Below, piece after piece: positions 25,449 to 34,999 of a stretch of DNA of 64,000 nt; the first letter of the stretch is position 1; every line of letters begins with the position of its first letter. A program made the position numbers and the translations under genes. Under the pieces are notes generated by a model that saw only the letters and a program-made list of their open reading frames with translations, made no database searches and had not been told where the DNA came from. This stretch comes from Gp1-AA133 sp964641665 (GTDB lineage Bacteria; Acidobacteriota; Terriglobia; Terriglobales; Acidobacteriaceae), in contig CAZXKO010000013.1 of NCBI GenBank assembly GCA_964641665.1, positions 124,001 through 188,000 of the forward strand, written 5' to 3'.

Positions 25449-27722
25449 CTAGTTGTAATCCGCGCTCGACGGGGGCGAGTCGCCCTTATTCGGCTCCTGC
25501 ATTTCTTTTTCCAGCCGATCCAAAAGCTCGGCGCGTTGGCCGCTGTGCAACTCCCGCTCCAGCTCTTCGAGAGCCAGCGCGACCACGTGGTAATGGTGGG
25601 CACCGGCGAAGCGCGGGTCCTTGGTCACGTCGAGCCAGACTTTGTGCATCAGTCCGATGTCCTGCGGACGCATGCGGGGCGTGTGCGGTCCCAGCAGGTA
25701 CTCCTGCGACGTCCCATCGGCTTCATAAACCACCAGCGTCAGGCGCGGACGTGGCTCGGGCAGCCGCTCCCACGCGTCTCCGGTGAGCTTACCCTGCTCG
25801 TCGGCGGTCAGCTTGTTGGAGCGGCCACACACGATGCGGCTCGAGTCGAGCCGCTGCGCGGTCACCATGATGGCCTCAAATACGTCCGTACCGGGCACCA
25901 CCAGCAGGGAAACCGGTTTGCCTTCTTTCTCCGCGACCGCGACTACGGCCGTAAACAGTTCCTGCTCGTAGTGATCAAAGATCTGGCTGGCGTCGAAGAC
26001 GCTGCTGCCGCTGAAGCTGTGTTCGCGGTGGTAAAGGCGCGCGCTCATCACTACGACATCCTGCTTGGCGGTGTTGGTATGAGCCAGAACGCTGCGCAGG
26101 TAGTGAAGATTGCGCGGATCGCGCACCGCCACCAGCACGTTTCCGGGACGGACGCCCATCGCCCCGCTGCCCAGTTCCTGGTTGCCATACACCCGGAACT
26201 GGTCTAGGTTCTCCGGCTTCCCGTGGCGTTCCTTGGCAACGTGTTTCTCCGAGACCGTAAAGATCGCAAAGAATGCCGCACTGAATAGAAGCCCGGCGAT
26301 GGTTGCTTCCGACTTGGTGAACAAGTTGACCACCGCCGTGAGAAACAAGACCACCGAAATCGCCGCCAGCCCTAGGGGAATCTCGGTCTTCCCGATGTGC
26401 AAATTTCCCGGCACCTTCCATTCCCGGTTGCCCGGCTCAGTAAAGCGCAGCACCAGCACCGCCAGCGACTTCATGGCGAAGCTCCAGATCACGCCAAATG
26501 CGTACAGGCCCGCCAGTTTGTAGACGTCGCCGCCGCTGGCGATGATCGTGAACAGCTGCATACCGACGATCAGATTGATGATCCGGTACGTCGTTCCAAA
26601 CTTCTGCTGCGGCTTCTGAAACCACTCCGTCAGGACCCCGTCTTCCGCCACCCGGTTCAGCACGCCGTTGGCGCCGACGATAGAAGTGTTCTGCGCACCT
26701 GCCAGAATGAGCACCCCGACCAGGACCACGAAACCGTGGAAGAGCAGCTTGAGCGGCAGCGGGCCCACCAGGTACATCGCAATGCCGCCAATCAGGTTGG
26801 CGAAAAAGTCCGGGCGGACCTTGTCGGGGATGATCATCACCGCGAAAAACGAAACCAGCGAGGTAAAGAGCAGGCTGTAGATGAAAATCACCAGCCCGGT
26901 CTTTTCGAGGTTCTTCAGCTTGGGATGCTCGATTTCACGGTTGACCTGGGCCAGCGTCTCTTCGCCACTCATGGCCAGTACCGAATGGCCGAACCCTACA
27001 AATGCGATTACCAGCGTCAGGTGGGTGAACCACGTCCCCACCCCGTTGAGCCAGCCCAGCGACTCCTTGTTCAGCGGCACAACACCTGGATTCAGCGGAT
27101 TGGGAGGCAGATGGACGCCGACCTTGAAGACAGTGATCGTGCACCAGATCAACAGCATCACGACCATCACCGTCGTGATGATCATGATCTGCATCGCCTT
27201 CTCGCTCGACTCGTGGATCCCCTGGATGTTTTTCCACCAGAAATACAGGGCCACCATCACCCCGAAGAGGGCGGAGAAATAGTTGTCGTTGAAGCTGAGC
27301 GGATGATGCAGGTACTCGCCAATATCTTTCGTGAAGCCGGCCAGGTACTGTCCCGCCGACACCGCGCTGATGGGGCCCGTCAGCACGTAGTCGAACAGCA
27401 GCGCCGACACCGAGAACTTGGCCAGCGTGCCGCCCATGGCTTCCTTCACCACACGGTACACACCGCCGCGCACGAACATGCCGCTCGACTCGATATAGAG
27501 CGCACGCACGCAGTAGCTGAACAGCATGACCGCGAGAATGAACCAGGGTGCGCTCTTGCCGATCACCTTCTCGGCATCGCCTCCCACGTAGTAGGCCGAC
27601 GAGGCCAGATCGGCCAGCACGATCGCTGCCGCCCGCCAGAAAGAAATGAAGGTCAGCATCACCGTAGTGGCGACGAAGACCTTTACCGCAGGCCGTTTGG
27701 AACTTTCCAGAAATGTGGACAT
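25449..27722 (-). CDS. APC superfamily permease with long cytoplasmic C-terminal domain
   Basis: A membrane transporter of about 757 aa. About twelve hydrophobic helices occupy residues 15-510. The remaining 250 residues are soluble and contain NVLVAVRDPRNLHYLRSVL, a universal-stress-protein-like beginning that could sense nucleotides. The start is uncertain: the frame is open to ATG 27794, but Met at 27722 (MSTFLESSKRPAVK) begins just before helix 1 and I prefer it. A GTG at 27758 is also possible. The substrate is unknown. It is not closely similar to the permease at 15040. Confidence 0.85.
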   Translation of the reverse strand: MSTFLESSKRPAVKVFVATTVMLTFISFWRAAAIVLADLASSAYYVGGDAEKVIGKSAPWFILAVMLFSYCVRALYIESSGMFVRGGVYRVVKEAMGGTLAKFSVSALLFDYVLTGPISAVSAGQYLAGFTKDIGEYLHHPLSFNDNYFSALFGVMVALYFWWKNIQGIHESSEKAMQIMIITTVMVVMLLIWCTITVFKVGVHLPPNPLNPGVVPLNKESLGWLNGVGTWFTHLTLVIAFVGFGHSVLAMSGEETLAQVNREIEHPKLKNLEKTGLVIFIYSLLFTSLVSFFAVMIIPDKVRPDFFANLIGGIAMYLVGPLPLKLLFHGFVVLVGVLILAGAQNTSIVGANGVLNRVAEDGVLTEWFQKPQQKFGTTYRIINLIVGMQLFTIIASGGDVYKLAGLYAFGVIWSFAMKSLAVLVLRFTEPGNREWKVPGNLHIGKTEIPLGLAAISVVLFLTAVVNLFTKSEATIAGLLFSAAFFAIFTVSEKHVAKERHGKPENLDQFRVYGNQELGSGAMGVRPGNVLVAVRDPRNLHYLRSVLAHTNTAKQDVVVMSARLYHREHSFSGSSVFDASQIFDHYEQELFTAVVAVAEKEGKPVSLLVVPGTDVFEAIMVTAQRLDSSRIVCGRSNKLTADEQGKLTGDAWERLPEPRPRLTLVVYEADGTSQEYLLGPHTPRMRPQDIGLMHKVWLDVTKDPRFAGAHHYHVVALALEELERELHSGQRAELLDRLEKEMQEPNKGDSPPSSADYN

Positions 27723-27842
27723 GAAGAGGCTAGGCCCACCGGAGGGCACGGGCAAACCTAAAAAAGATAGCACACGGCGAGCGGATCGAGGCATAACAAG
27801 CGCATCAGGCGCAGTCTGATCCCGCCGATCTCTTTTTCAGCT

Positions 27843-29129
27843 TTACTTTTCCGGCGCCAGGTAGGTTTTCGTCACGCGCTCGTGCCAGCAGAGGTTGTCC
27901 TCGTCCAGAAACTGCCACGCATAACCCATGCCCAGCGAGATCCCCGCCAACACACTGCCCAGCACCCGCCAGCGACGCAGGCGCCGGCTCGGGAACGAAC
28001 CGTCGAATCGTTGCAGTTGCAGTTTCATCGCCCGCAGTCCGGGCGTGGTTCCCGAGTAGACGATCAGCAGATATTGATAGGCCGCCCACAGCGCGCCCAT
28101 GAGTCCGGCGCCGAACGCGACGATCTGCGTAAGCGGCGGCCGGACGCCCGCAATTCGATCGAAGATGGCTCCGAAGCCAACTCCGGCCAGCACAACGATG
28201 GCCCCGTCGATCGCCACGGCCAGGAGCCGCTGCTCAAGCGGCGCAGACCGCAGCGGCATGTCGATGCCAAGCCGTCGCTCTGGCTCCCTGACACGAGCTT
28301 CTTCAATGGTAATTCCGCCCAGTGCCGGAGGCGGTGGAAGCACTTCGGGCGCCTCCAGGATACGCGGACGGTCCATCACCGGATCCGCGAGTTCGTGCAA
28401 AGAGACCGGTGCGGGATACATCGACCGCGGGAATTCGATGATCTTCGCCGTCGTCTCGCTGGACTGAGGCTCGGAGCGTTCAGGAACGGCCTGCGCCGTG
28501 ATCCTGTCTGGAATGTTCGAGGCAGGCTCGGTTGCGATTTCCACGTGCTCCACGGCGATGGCCTGGCGGTTCGCGAGTACTGGCGCCGTCGAAGTCTGCA
28601 TGCGCTGGGGCGCGGTGGGAGGCTCGCTGGTCCGGACCGGGGCTGCCCAGGTAGCCTCCGGCGTCTCAAACTTCAGCCGCAGCGAGGGATACCTGGGGCC
28701 ACGGGGACGTCGGCGCGCGCGGTACGTGTGCAACCGCTCCGAAACCTCCGTCCGCCAGGAGGGACTGCTGCCCTCGCTGAGCAGATCCGGTTGCACCGGA
28801 GTCTGCACCCCTTCGCCCCCGGATGCGGCGCCCTTTGACTCTGGCCCTACAGCCTCCTCCAGGGAGGCACATTCCCGAGCGGGTTCGCTCCTGGCTCGGC
28901 TGCAGTCCACAGCAAGATCGGGTCGCGAAGATTCTCCACTTCCTTCCAGACTCGCAGCAAACTCCTGCTCGCTGGTGTCCGCCGCCTCCGGAGCAATCAG
29001 GCGTGCCCCGGCGTGCAAACGCGAAGACTCGCGTTCCGCATCTGATTCGAGATGGGCCTGGATTGAAACAACGGCCTGGCGACGGTCAGGCACACAACTG
29101 CAGACGTCGCCGCAACGCGAACAAGTCAT
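27843..29129 (-). CDS. RDD family membrane protein with N-terminal cysteine motif
   Basis: A 428-aa protein. The N-terminus has four closely spaced cysteines (Cys3, Cys6, Cys10, Cys12), a possible metal knuckle. About 270 low-complexity residues follow. The C-terminal 140 residues are an RDD domain (PLEQRLLAVAIDGAIVVLAG, TPGLRAMKLQLQRFDG) with two or three membrane helices. The function of RDD proteins is mostly unknown; some act in ion transport. It is divergent from lptD with about 160 bp between them. Confidence 0.8.
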   Translation of the reverse strand: MTCSRCGDVCSCVPDRRQAVVSIQAHLESDAERESSRLHAGARLIAPEAADTSEQEFAASLEGSGESSRPDLAVDCSRARSEPARECASLEEAVGPESKGAASGGEGVQTPVQPDLLSEGSSPSWRTEVSERLHTYRARRRPRGPRYPSLRLKFETPEATWAAPVRTSEPPTAPQRMQTSTAPVLANRQAIAVEHVEIATEPASNIPDRITAQAVPERSEPQSSETTAKIIEFPRSMYPAPVSLHELADPVMDRPRILEAPEVLPPPPALGGITIEEARVREPERRLGIDMPLRSAPLEQRLLAVAIDGAIVVLAGVGFGAIFDRIAGVRPPLTQIVAFGAGLMGALWAAYQYLLIVYSGTTPGLRAMKLQLQRFDGSFPSRRLRRWRVLGSVLAGISLGMGYAWQFLDEDNLCWHERVTKTYLAPEK

Positions 29130-29292
29130 GGATGAATCTTATGAGAACGCCAGGGCCAGAGCGAGCCGCCAAAATGCGGAGCAACGACCGGAACCCTCTT
29201 CGGTTGAGCGCTTTGCCTCGCGGGCCGGCGCCGTGCTAAGGTCACGAGGTCCCCGAAACTATGGCAAATACTGGGGTCTCCGTGCGCTTCCG

Positions 29293-31728
29293 ATGATCTC
29301 CCGCACTCGATTCCTTATCACGGCGGCGTTCGTTTGTCACCAGCTTCTCGGTCCCCACTTAGTTACCAGCCAGTTGCGTTCCGATTCGCAGCCGACCGCG
29401 ACCGGCCAGGCCACGCCGCTTCCAACCAGCCCAGCGACCGTCGCCCGCGATGAAGACGTCACCATAACGGCCACCGCATCCCAAGAAAAAGACGGCCCGC
29501 TCTACAAGTTGAAGGGTCATGCCCAGGTTCGCTACCGCTCCTACACACTGTCGGCCGACGAGATCACCTATAACTCCGACACCGGCGAGGCCAACGGCGA
29601 TGGCCACCTGTTGCTCGAAGGCGGACCGGCCGACGAACACATCGAGGCCAGCCACGGCTCCTACAATCTGCGCAGCGAGAGCGGCATGTTCTACAGCGTG
29701 ATCGGCACCATCGGCGTCCAGATGAAGGGGAGCCGGGCCGTGTTGACTTCCTCCAGCCCCTTCGCTTTTGCCGGAAAAATCGTGGAGAAGGTCGGGCCCG
29801 ATCATTTCATCGTGTACGACGGTTCGGTCACTACTTGCGAACTGCCGCGCCCGAAGTGGACTTTCAACGCGCACAAAGTGGTGGTCGAGACCGGCGGCAA
29901 CGCCCAGGTCTACCGCAGCAGTTTCAGGATTCGCAGTGTCCCGGTATTCTACTTTCCTTTTGCCGCATTCCCCACCGAGCGCCTGGCGCGGCAGTCAGGA
30001 TTTCTTATCCCCAGCTTCGGCCGGTCCTCGGTCAAGGGCACCATTCTTGGCGACTCGTTCTATTGGGCCATCAACCGCAGCGCCGATGCCACCGTCGGCG
30101 CCGAATACTACTCGCAGCGGGGATGGGCCCAGCGCGGCGAGTTTCGCGCCCGCCCCAGCGACACCGCCTACGTCGATCTCACCTACTTCGGTGTCATCGA
30201 CCGCAAGAAGCAAGGCGGAGAGGATGTCCACCTCAGCGGCGAGGGCCGCTTTCTCCAGAACTTCCGCGGCGTGTCGAACATCGACTATCTCAGCTCGTTC
30301 GTCTTCCGGCTCGCCTTCAGCGAAACCTTCTCGCAGGCGGTCAATTCCGAAGTCAAGTCTCAGGCCTTCCTCTCGAACACCACCAACGGTTTCTCCTACA
30401 ACGGTCTGGTCGAGCGCTACCAGAACTTCGAGAGCACGCAGAACGGCGATGTCATCACTATCCTGCATTCCCCGAGCTTCGAAGCCTCCGGCGTCGACCG
30501 GAAGATCCCGCATACCCCGTTTTACTGGTCCTTCGATGCTGCCGCGGAGGGACTGTCGCGCAGTGAACCAGGCTTCCGCACCGCGGACCTGGTTGGGCGC
30601 TTCGACTTGACCCCGGTACTTTCCCTTCCAGTATCAGTGGCCGGATGGGCATTCCGGCCTGAACTGGCGCTCCGCAATACCATCTACACCCAGCAATTGG
30701 CACCCGGAGCAACCGTCGGTACCGCCATCAGCGATCCCATCAACCGCAAAGCCCTGCAAGGATCGGTCGAGATGCGCCCACCGGCGTTGGCTCGTGTCTT
30801 TGACCGCGAGGTCCTGGGCCGGAAGTGGAAGCACGTCATCGAGACCCGTGCCACCTACCGCTTCGTTACCGGTGTAGATAACTTCGCGAACATCCTGCGC
30901 TTCGACGCCCGCGACATTCTCAGCAACACTAACGAAGTCGAGTACGGGATCACCCAGCGTCTCTATGCCAAGCGCACCTCCGATCAGCCGGAAGACTGCG
31001 GCGTTACGGGCATGTCTTCTCTCCGCGTGGGTGCCCCGGCCGAGCAGGTTCAGCCCTGGGAACGCACCTACACCCCGGAAAAGTCCGGCTGCCAGGCCGG
31101 AGCGCAAGTGCGGGAGGTCGTCACCTGGGAGCTGGCGCAGAAGTATTTCCTCGATCCCAACTTCGACGGAGCTATCGTCAACGGCAGGCGCAACGTGTTG
31201 ACCACCACCGCCGATTTTTCCGGAATTGCCTTCCTCACCGAGCCTCGCCATCTTTCCCCGGTGATCTCGCGCCTGCGCATGCAGACCAGTTCTCAAACCG
31301 ACGCCGAATGGGACATTGACTACGATTTCAAGGAGCACCGCATCAATGCCAGCACCGCGCTGCTGAACTACCACTTCGGTCTCTTCACCGTGGGCGGCGG
31401 GGATGCCTTCGTCCAGGCGCTCCCCGGCATCATAAGTTCGAGCACCGCTCCGCAGGACTTTAATCAGTTCCGTGTACTCGTGGGTTATGGCCACCCCAAC
31501 AAGCGCGGCTTCAGCGGCGCCACAGCCTTTGGATTCGACTCCAATCTCGGCTTCCTCCAGTACGCCACTGTGCAAACCAACTACAATTGGGATTGCTGCG
31601 GGGTTAGCGTGCAGTATCGCCGCTTCGCCCTCGGCTCAGTTCGCAACGAGAATCAGTTCCGCTTCAGCTTCACCCTGTCGAATATCGGTTCCTTCGGCAA
31701 CATTCGCAAGCAGGAACGGCTGTATTAG
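29293..31728 (+). CDS. lptD: LPS-assembly outer-membrane protein LptD
   Basis: LptD inserts lipopolysaccharide into the outer leaflet of the outer membrane. This 811-aa protein has a signal peptide, an N-terminal OstA/LptA-like jellyroll (DGPLYKLKGHAQVRYRSYTL, ADEITYNSDTGEANGDG) and a C-terminal beta-barrel. The adjacent cysteines at 768-769 (NWDCCGVS) match the paired cysteines that form the inter-domain disulfides of LptD. The frame is open upstream to 28498, but that part overlaps the RDD gene and is not LptD-like, so ATG 29293, where the signal peptide starts, is used. The ribosome site is weak. Confidence 0.92.
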   Translation: MISRTRFLITAAFVCHQLLGPHLVTSQLRSDSQPTATGQATPLPTSPATVARDEDVTITATASQEKDGPLYKLKGHAQVRYRSYTLSADEITYNSDTGEANGDGHLLLEGGPADEHIEASHGSYNLRSESGMFYSVIGTIGVQMKGSRAVLTSSSPFAFAGKIVEKVGPDHFIVYDGSVTTCELPRPKWTFNAHKVVVETGGNAQVYRSSFRIRSVPVFYFPFAAFPTERLARQSGFLIPSFGRSSVKGTILGDSFYWAINRSADATVGAEYYSQRGWAQRGEFRARPSDTAYVDLTYFGVIDRKKQGGEDVHLSGEGRFLQNFRGVSNIDYLSSFVFRLAFSETFSQAVNSEVKSQAFLSNTTNGFSYNGLVERYQNFESTQNGDVITILHSPSFEASGVDRKIPHTPFYWSFDAAAEGLSRSEPGFRTADLVGRFDLTPVLSLPVSVAGWAFRPELALRNTIYTQQLAPGATVGTAISDPINRKALQGSVEMRPPALARVFDREVLGRKWKHVIETRATYRFVTGVDNFANILRFDARDILSNTNEVEYGITQRLYAKRTSDQPEDCGVTGMSSLRVGAPAEQVQPWERTYTPEKSGCQAGAQVREVVTWELAQKYFLDPNFDGAIVNGRRNVLTTTADFSGIAFLTEPRHLSPVISRLRMQTSSQTDAEWDIDYDFKEHRINASTALLNYHFGLFTVGGGDAFVQALPGIISSSTAPQDFNQFRVLVGYGHPNKRGFSGATAFGFDSNLGFLQYATVQTNYNWDCCGVSVQYRRFALGSVRNENQFRFSFTLSNIGSFGNIRKQERLY

Positions 31729-31758
31729 TGAGCGGTCCTGTAACCCTTGAAAGACACC

Positions 31759-31840
31759 GTCATCCCGAGCGCAGCGAGGCGTCGGCCGAACGAAGTCGAG
31801 AGCCTGCCCTGAGCGGAGTCGAAGGGGACCCTGCGTTCTC
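31759..31840 (+). repeat. family D element (TCATCCCGAGCG...GTCGAG), extended copy
   Basis: Starts GTCATCCCGAGCGCAGCGAG, continues with GCCGAACGAAGTCGAGAG and a second partial unit GAGCGGAGTCGAAGGGGACC. It fills the gap between lptD and the larE-like gene. Confidence 0.8.
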
Positions 31841-31888
31841 AGGCCGCTGCATTTGAAACCTTCCCCTGACTCGCATTACCATACCCCT

Positions 31889-32782
31889 ATGCCGGTGCCG
31901 CCCGAGCTCGCCGCTAAGCAAGCCGCGCTAAGCGAGCGGATTTCTTCGCTGGGCCACCTTCTGGTCGCCTATTCCGGCGGAGTTGATTCCGCTTACCTCG
32001 CCTGGGCCGCCCATGAGGCCCTCGGAGCAGCGATGCTGGCGGTCATTGCCGATTCTCCCAGCCTCGCGCGCACACAGCTCAGCGACGCCGTCGCTTTCGC
32101 CCAGAACCACGGCATCCCGCTGGAGGTAATCCAAACTGCGGAACTCGACCGCCCCGAGTACGCCCGCAACGACGCGCTCCGCTGCTTTCACTGCAAGGAC
32201 GAGCTGTTCACCGTGATGGAAGACTTTCGTCAGAAACGCGGTTTCGATGCGATTGCCTATGGCGTGAATCTCGACGATCAAGGCGACTTCCGCCCCGGCC
32301 AGCAAGCCGCACGCCAGCACCACGTTTCGGCCCCCCTGTTGGAAGCCAGACTGACAAAGCTGGAAATCCGCGAACTGGCTCGGACTGCCGGCCTCAGCGT
32401 CTGGGATAAGCCCGCGTCGGCCTGTTTGTCGTCGCGGATCGAATACGGCCGCCCGGTCACCCGCGAAGCCCTTTTGGTGGTCGAACAAGGCGAAGACGCC
32501 CTGCGTCAGCTTGGTTTCCGCCAGTTCCGGGTGCGGCACCATGGAGACGTCGTCCGCATCGAAGTCGCCCAAGACGAGCTTCCCCGCGCCCTCGATCCCG
32601 CCATGGCCGCAGAGTTCACCCGCATTTTCAGGGCGTTAGGGTTCAAGTTCGTCACCCTGGACCTTGAGGGCTTCCGTTCCGGCTCCATGAACACCCTGCT
32701 CAGCGCCGACGACCTGCTACGCGCCAGCTCAGACAACCCGCAACCGGACCTTTTTCCCGCCCGGGCGTCAAACTCCGTGTGA
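31889..32782 (+). CDS. larE: LarE-like ATP-dependent sulfur transferase
   Basis: LarE inserts sulfur into the nickel-pincer cofactor of lactate racemase. The 297-aa protein has the PP-loop SGGVDS (29-34) and the family motif DKPASACLSSRIEYG. Cys179 corresponds to the cysteine sacrificed in Lactiplantibacillus LarE. Two more cysteines (Cys99, Cys102 in CFHCK) suggest the three-cysteine type that may hold an iron-sulfur cluster. No larA, larB or larC is in the window, so a different sulfur acceptor is possible. I used ATG 31889 instead of an upstream start because the first 12 codons look non-coding. Confidence 0.88.
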   Translation: MPVPPELAAKQAALSERISSLGHLLVAYSGGVDSAYLAWAAHEALGAAMLAVIADSPSLARTQLSDAVAFAQNHGIPLEVIQTAELDRPEYARNDALRCFHCKDELFTVMEDFRQKRGFDAIAYGVNLDDQGDFRPGQQAARQHHVSAPLLEARLTKLEIRELARTAGLSVWDKPASACLSSRIEYGRPVTREALLVVEQGEDALRQLGFRQFRVRHHGDVVRIEVAQDELPRALDPAMAAEFTRIFRALGFKFVTLDLEGFRSGSMNTLLSADDLLRASSDNPQPDLFPARASNSV

Positions 32783-32804
32783 GATAATTCGCTGTATAGC
32801 TTTG

Positions 32805-33761
32805 ATGCTAAGGCGGTTCCTAGTGACGCTGCTTCAGAAATCATTCCTGGTCCTGCTGGCCATTTGCCTGGGCTGTTCCGCCCAGTCGGCTCCGCCCGAC
32901 ACGGCGAAGTCCATCGAGCGCCAGGTCCGCTCCTACTACAAGTTGCCCCCCGAGGTGCAGGTCAACATAGGCCCGCTAAAGCCGAGCGACTTTCCGAACT
33001 ACCAGGCCGTCAAGCTCACCTTCGTCAAGGGGACCCGCAAGGACGAGTACGACTTCCTGCTCTCCAAGGACAACAAGACCCTTATCCGGCTGACCAAGCT
33101 TGACCTGACCAAGGACCCCAACACCGAACTCATGCAGAAACTCGACGTGAAGGGCCGCCCCACGCGCGGCAACAAAGACGCCAAGGTTGTCGTCGTGAAC
33201 TACGACGACTTCCAGTGCCCCTTTTGCTCACGCATGCATTCGACGCTTTTCCCGCAGATTTTGAAGGAGTACGGCGACCGCGTACTGTTCATCTACAAAG
33301 ACTACCCGCTGGCTGAAATTCATCCCTGGGCCATTCATGCGGCGGTCGATGCCAATTGCCTGGCCGCGCAGAACAACGACGCCTACTGGGAGCTCGCCGA
33401 CTACCTGCACGCCAATCAAAGTACCGTCAACGCCGCCAAGGGACAGGAAGGTCAGTTTGACACGGTCGACCGGGCCGCCCTGCTGGCAGGCCAGCAACAC
33501 AACGTCGACGTGGTGAAACTGCACGCCTGCATCAAGGCGCAAAATGACGAAGCCGTGAAAGCCTCCATCAAGGAGGGCGACTCGGTCGGAGTGAGCGCCA
33601 CACCCACGCTCTTCGTGAACGGAGTAGAGATGGACGGAGCGCTGCCCATCAGCGAAGTGCGCGCCGTGCTCGATCGCGCCCTCACGGATGCCGGGCAGCA
33701 GCCGCCCGTGCATGCTCAGGCCACTCCGCCGCCAGTTGCAGCGGCCCCAACTGCCAAATGA
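32805..33761 (+). CDS. DsbA-like thioredoxin-fold protein, exported
   Basis: A 318-aa disulfide oxidoreductase family protein. An N-terminal hydrophobic segment ends at CLGC (Cys24), a possible lipidation site. A 90-residue domain precedes the DsbA-like fold, whose active site is Cys138-Pro-Phe-Cys141, with the cis-proline loop SATPTLFVNG. TTG at 32802 directly precedes the ATG. It lies 22 bp after larE and 41 bp before a parvulin gene, so the three may form an operon for exported protein folding. Confidence 0.88.
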   Translation: MLRRFLVTLLQKSFLVLLAICLGCSAQSAPPDTAKSIERQVRSYYKLPPEVQVNIGPLKPSDFPNYQAVKLTFVKGTRKDEYDFLLSKDNKTLIRLTKLDLTKDPNTELMQKLDVKGRPTRGNKDAKVVVVNYDDFQCPFCSRMHSTLFPQILKEYGDRVLFIYKDYPLAEIHPWAIHAAVDANCLAAQNNDAYWELADYLHANQSTVNAAKGQEGQFDTVDRAALLAGQQHNVDVVKLHACIKAQNDEAVKASIKEGDSVGVSATPTLFVNGVEMDGALPISEVRAVLDRALTDAGQQPPVHAQATPPPVAAAPTAK

Positions 33762-33802
33762 AAACTGGTTCTTCTTGCGGCTGATCCATTGAGGGGGCGT
33801 AC

Positions 33803-34858
33803 TTGAAACTCAACTCGATGCCGTGCCACCGTGCGCTTGGCTGGTTCGCCCTGTGCGTCCTGTTGTGTCTGACTGGTTGCCAGTCGGGCTCGGGAGGCGC
33901 CGACGTCGTGGCCACCGTCGACGGCCAGAAAATCTCCCGCTCCGACGTTGAGAAGTACTATCAGAACCAGATCGCGGGCACCGATCAGCAGCCCGTGGGC
34001 GAACAGGCCACCATCATGCGCCTGCGCATTCTGCACGAACTAATCGACGACGCCATCTTGATGCGCCGCGCCGAAAAACTGGGCCTGCTCGCCACCGACG
34101 ACGAGGTCGACCGCAAGCTCAACGAGATCAAATCGCCCTACACCCAGGAACAGTTCGATCAGCAGCTGAAAGAAAAGAAAATCACCGTCGAGGACTTCAA
34201 GCGCGATCTGCGTCGCTCCCTCACGGTCGAGAAAGTGCTGAACAAGGAAGTCGACTCCAAGATCACCGTCACCGATCAGGACGTCAACAACTACTACAAC
34301 GCGCACAAGGGCGAGTTCAATCTCATCGAAACCCAGTATCACCTCGCACAGATATTCGTCACCCCGCTGCCCAACCCGCAGGTCCACAACCTAAAGAACG
34401 ACAAGGCCCAGAATGAGGCCGACGCGCGCAAGAAGATCCAGATGCTTTCCAACCGGCTGGATAGCGGCGACGATTTCGCTTCGCTCGCCATGAATTATTC
34501 TGAAGACTCGGAAACGGCTGGCAGCGGTGGCGACCTCGGCTTCACACCCGAATCCGCTTTGCAGCGTACCGATCCGTCTACGCGCGAAATGGTGCTGAAA
34601 CTCAAGCCCGGCCAGTACAGCCCGATCATTACGGTGCAGAACCCGCCCGGCTTCCGGATCGTGAAGCTCGTGGCCAAAGAACCCGCAGGACAGCGCGAGC
34701 TGGGCGATCCGCGGGTCCAGCAGGCCATCCGCTCACAGCTGCGAGATCGCCGCGAGCAGTTGCTGAAGGCCGCCTACTACGAGTCTCTGCGCGATTCCGC
34801 CAAAGTCCGGAACTACTTCTCCGACGATATATTGAAAAGCAACGGGAACATACAGTAG
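33803..34858 (+). CDS. SurA/PrsA-like parvulin-type peptidyl-prolyl isomerase lipoprotein
   Basis: A 351-aa exported foldase. The lipobox is LTGC with Cys26. A SurA-like N-terminal region (VVATVDGQKISRSDVEKYY) is followed by a parvulin domain at about 180-285 (LAQIFVTPLP, NYSEDSETAGSGGDLGF). The start is TTG at 33803: GAGGGGG lies 5 bases upstream, whereas the ATG at 33818 is about 20 bases from it. It probably chaperones envelope proteins together with the upstream thioredoxin. Confidence 0.9.
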   Translation: MKLNSMPCHRALGWFALCVLLCLTGCQSGSGGADVVATVDGQKISRSDVEKYYQNQIAGTDQQPVGEQATIMRLRILHELIDDAILMRRAEKLGLLATDDEVDRKLNEIKSPYTQEQFDQQLKEKKITVEDFKRDLRRSLTVEKVLNKEVDSKITVTDQDVNNYYNAHKGEFNLIETQYHLAQIFVTPLPNPQVHNLKNDKAQNEADARKKIQMLSNRLDSGDDFASLAMNYSEDSETAGSGGDLGFTPESALQRTDPSTREMVLKLKPGQYSPIITVQNPPGFRIVKLVAKEPAGQRELGDPRVQQAIRSQLRDRREQLLKAAYYESLRDSAKVRNYFSDDILKSNGNIQ

Positions 34859-34866
34859 ACGTAACC

Positions 34867-34935
34867 GTAGCGCCGGCATCTTGCCGGCTGTCCCGAGGGC
34901 AGCCTGCCCGGAGCGCAGTCGAAGGGTCCCGCCCT
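34867..34935 (+). repeat. family C element joined to a partial family D element
   Basis: GCCGGCA (34872-34878) pairs with TGCCGGC (34882-34888), then GGGCA / TGCCC (34897-34909), then GGAGCGCAGTCGAAGGGTCC. It fills the gap between the convergent parvulin and biotin-carrier genes. Confidence 0.75.
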
Positions 34936-34999
34936 CGCTCGCGGGCGATTCTAAGGAACCCCTCCAACTTCAGGGAGTGTTGCATCTCGAACGGCGTCA

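Noticed and set aside
28498..29292. A 265-codon upstream extension of lptD
   Set aside because: It lies opposite the RDD protein gene, has no LptD-like sequence, and would place the signal peptide internally.
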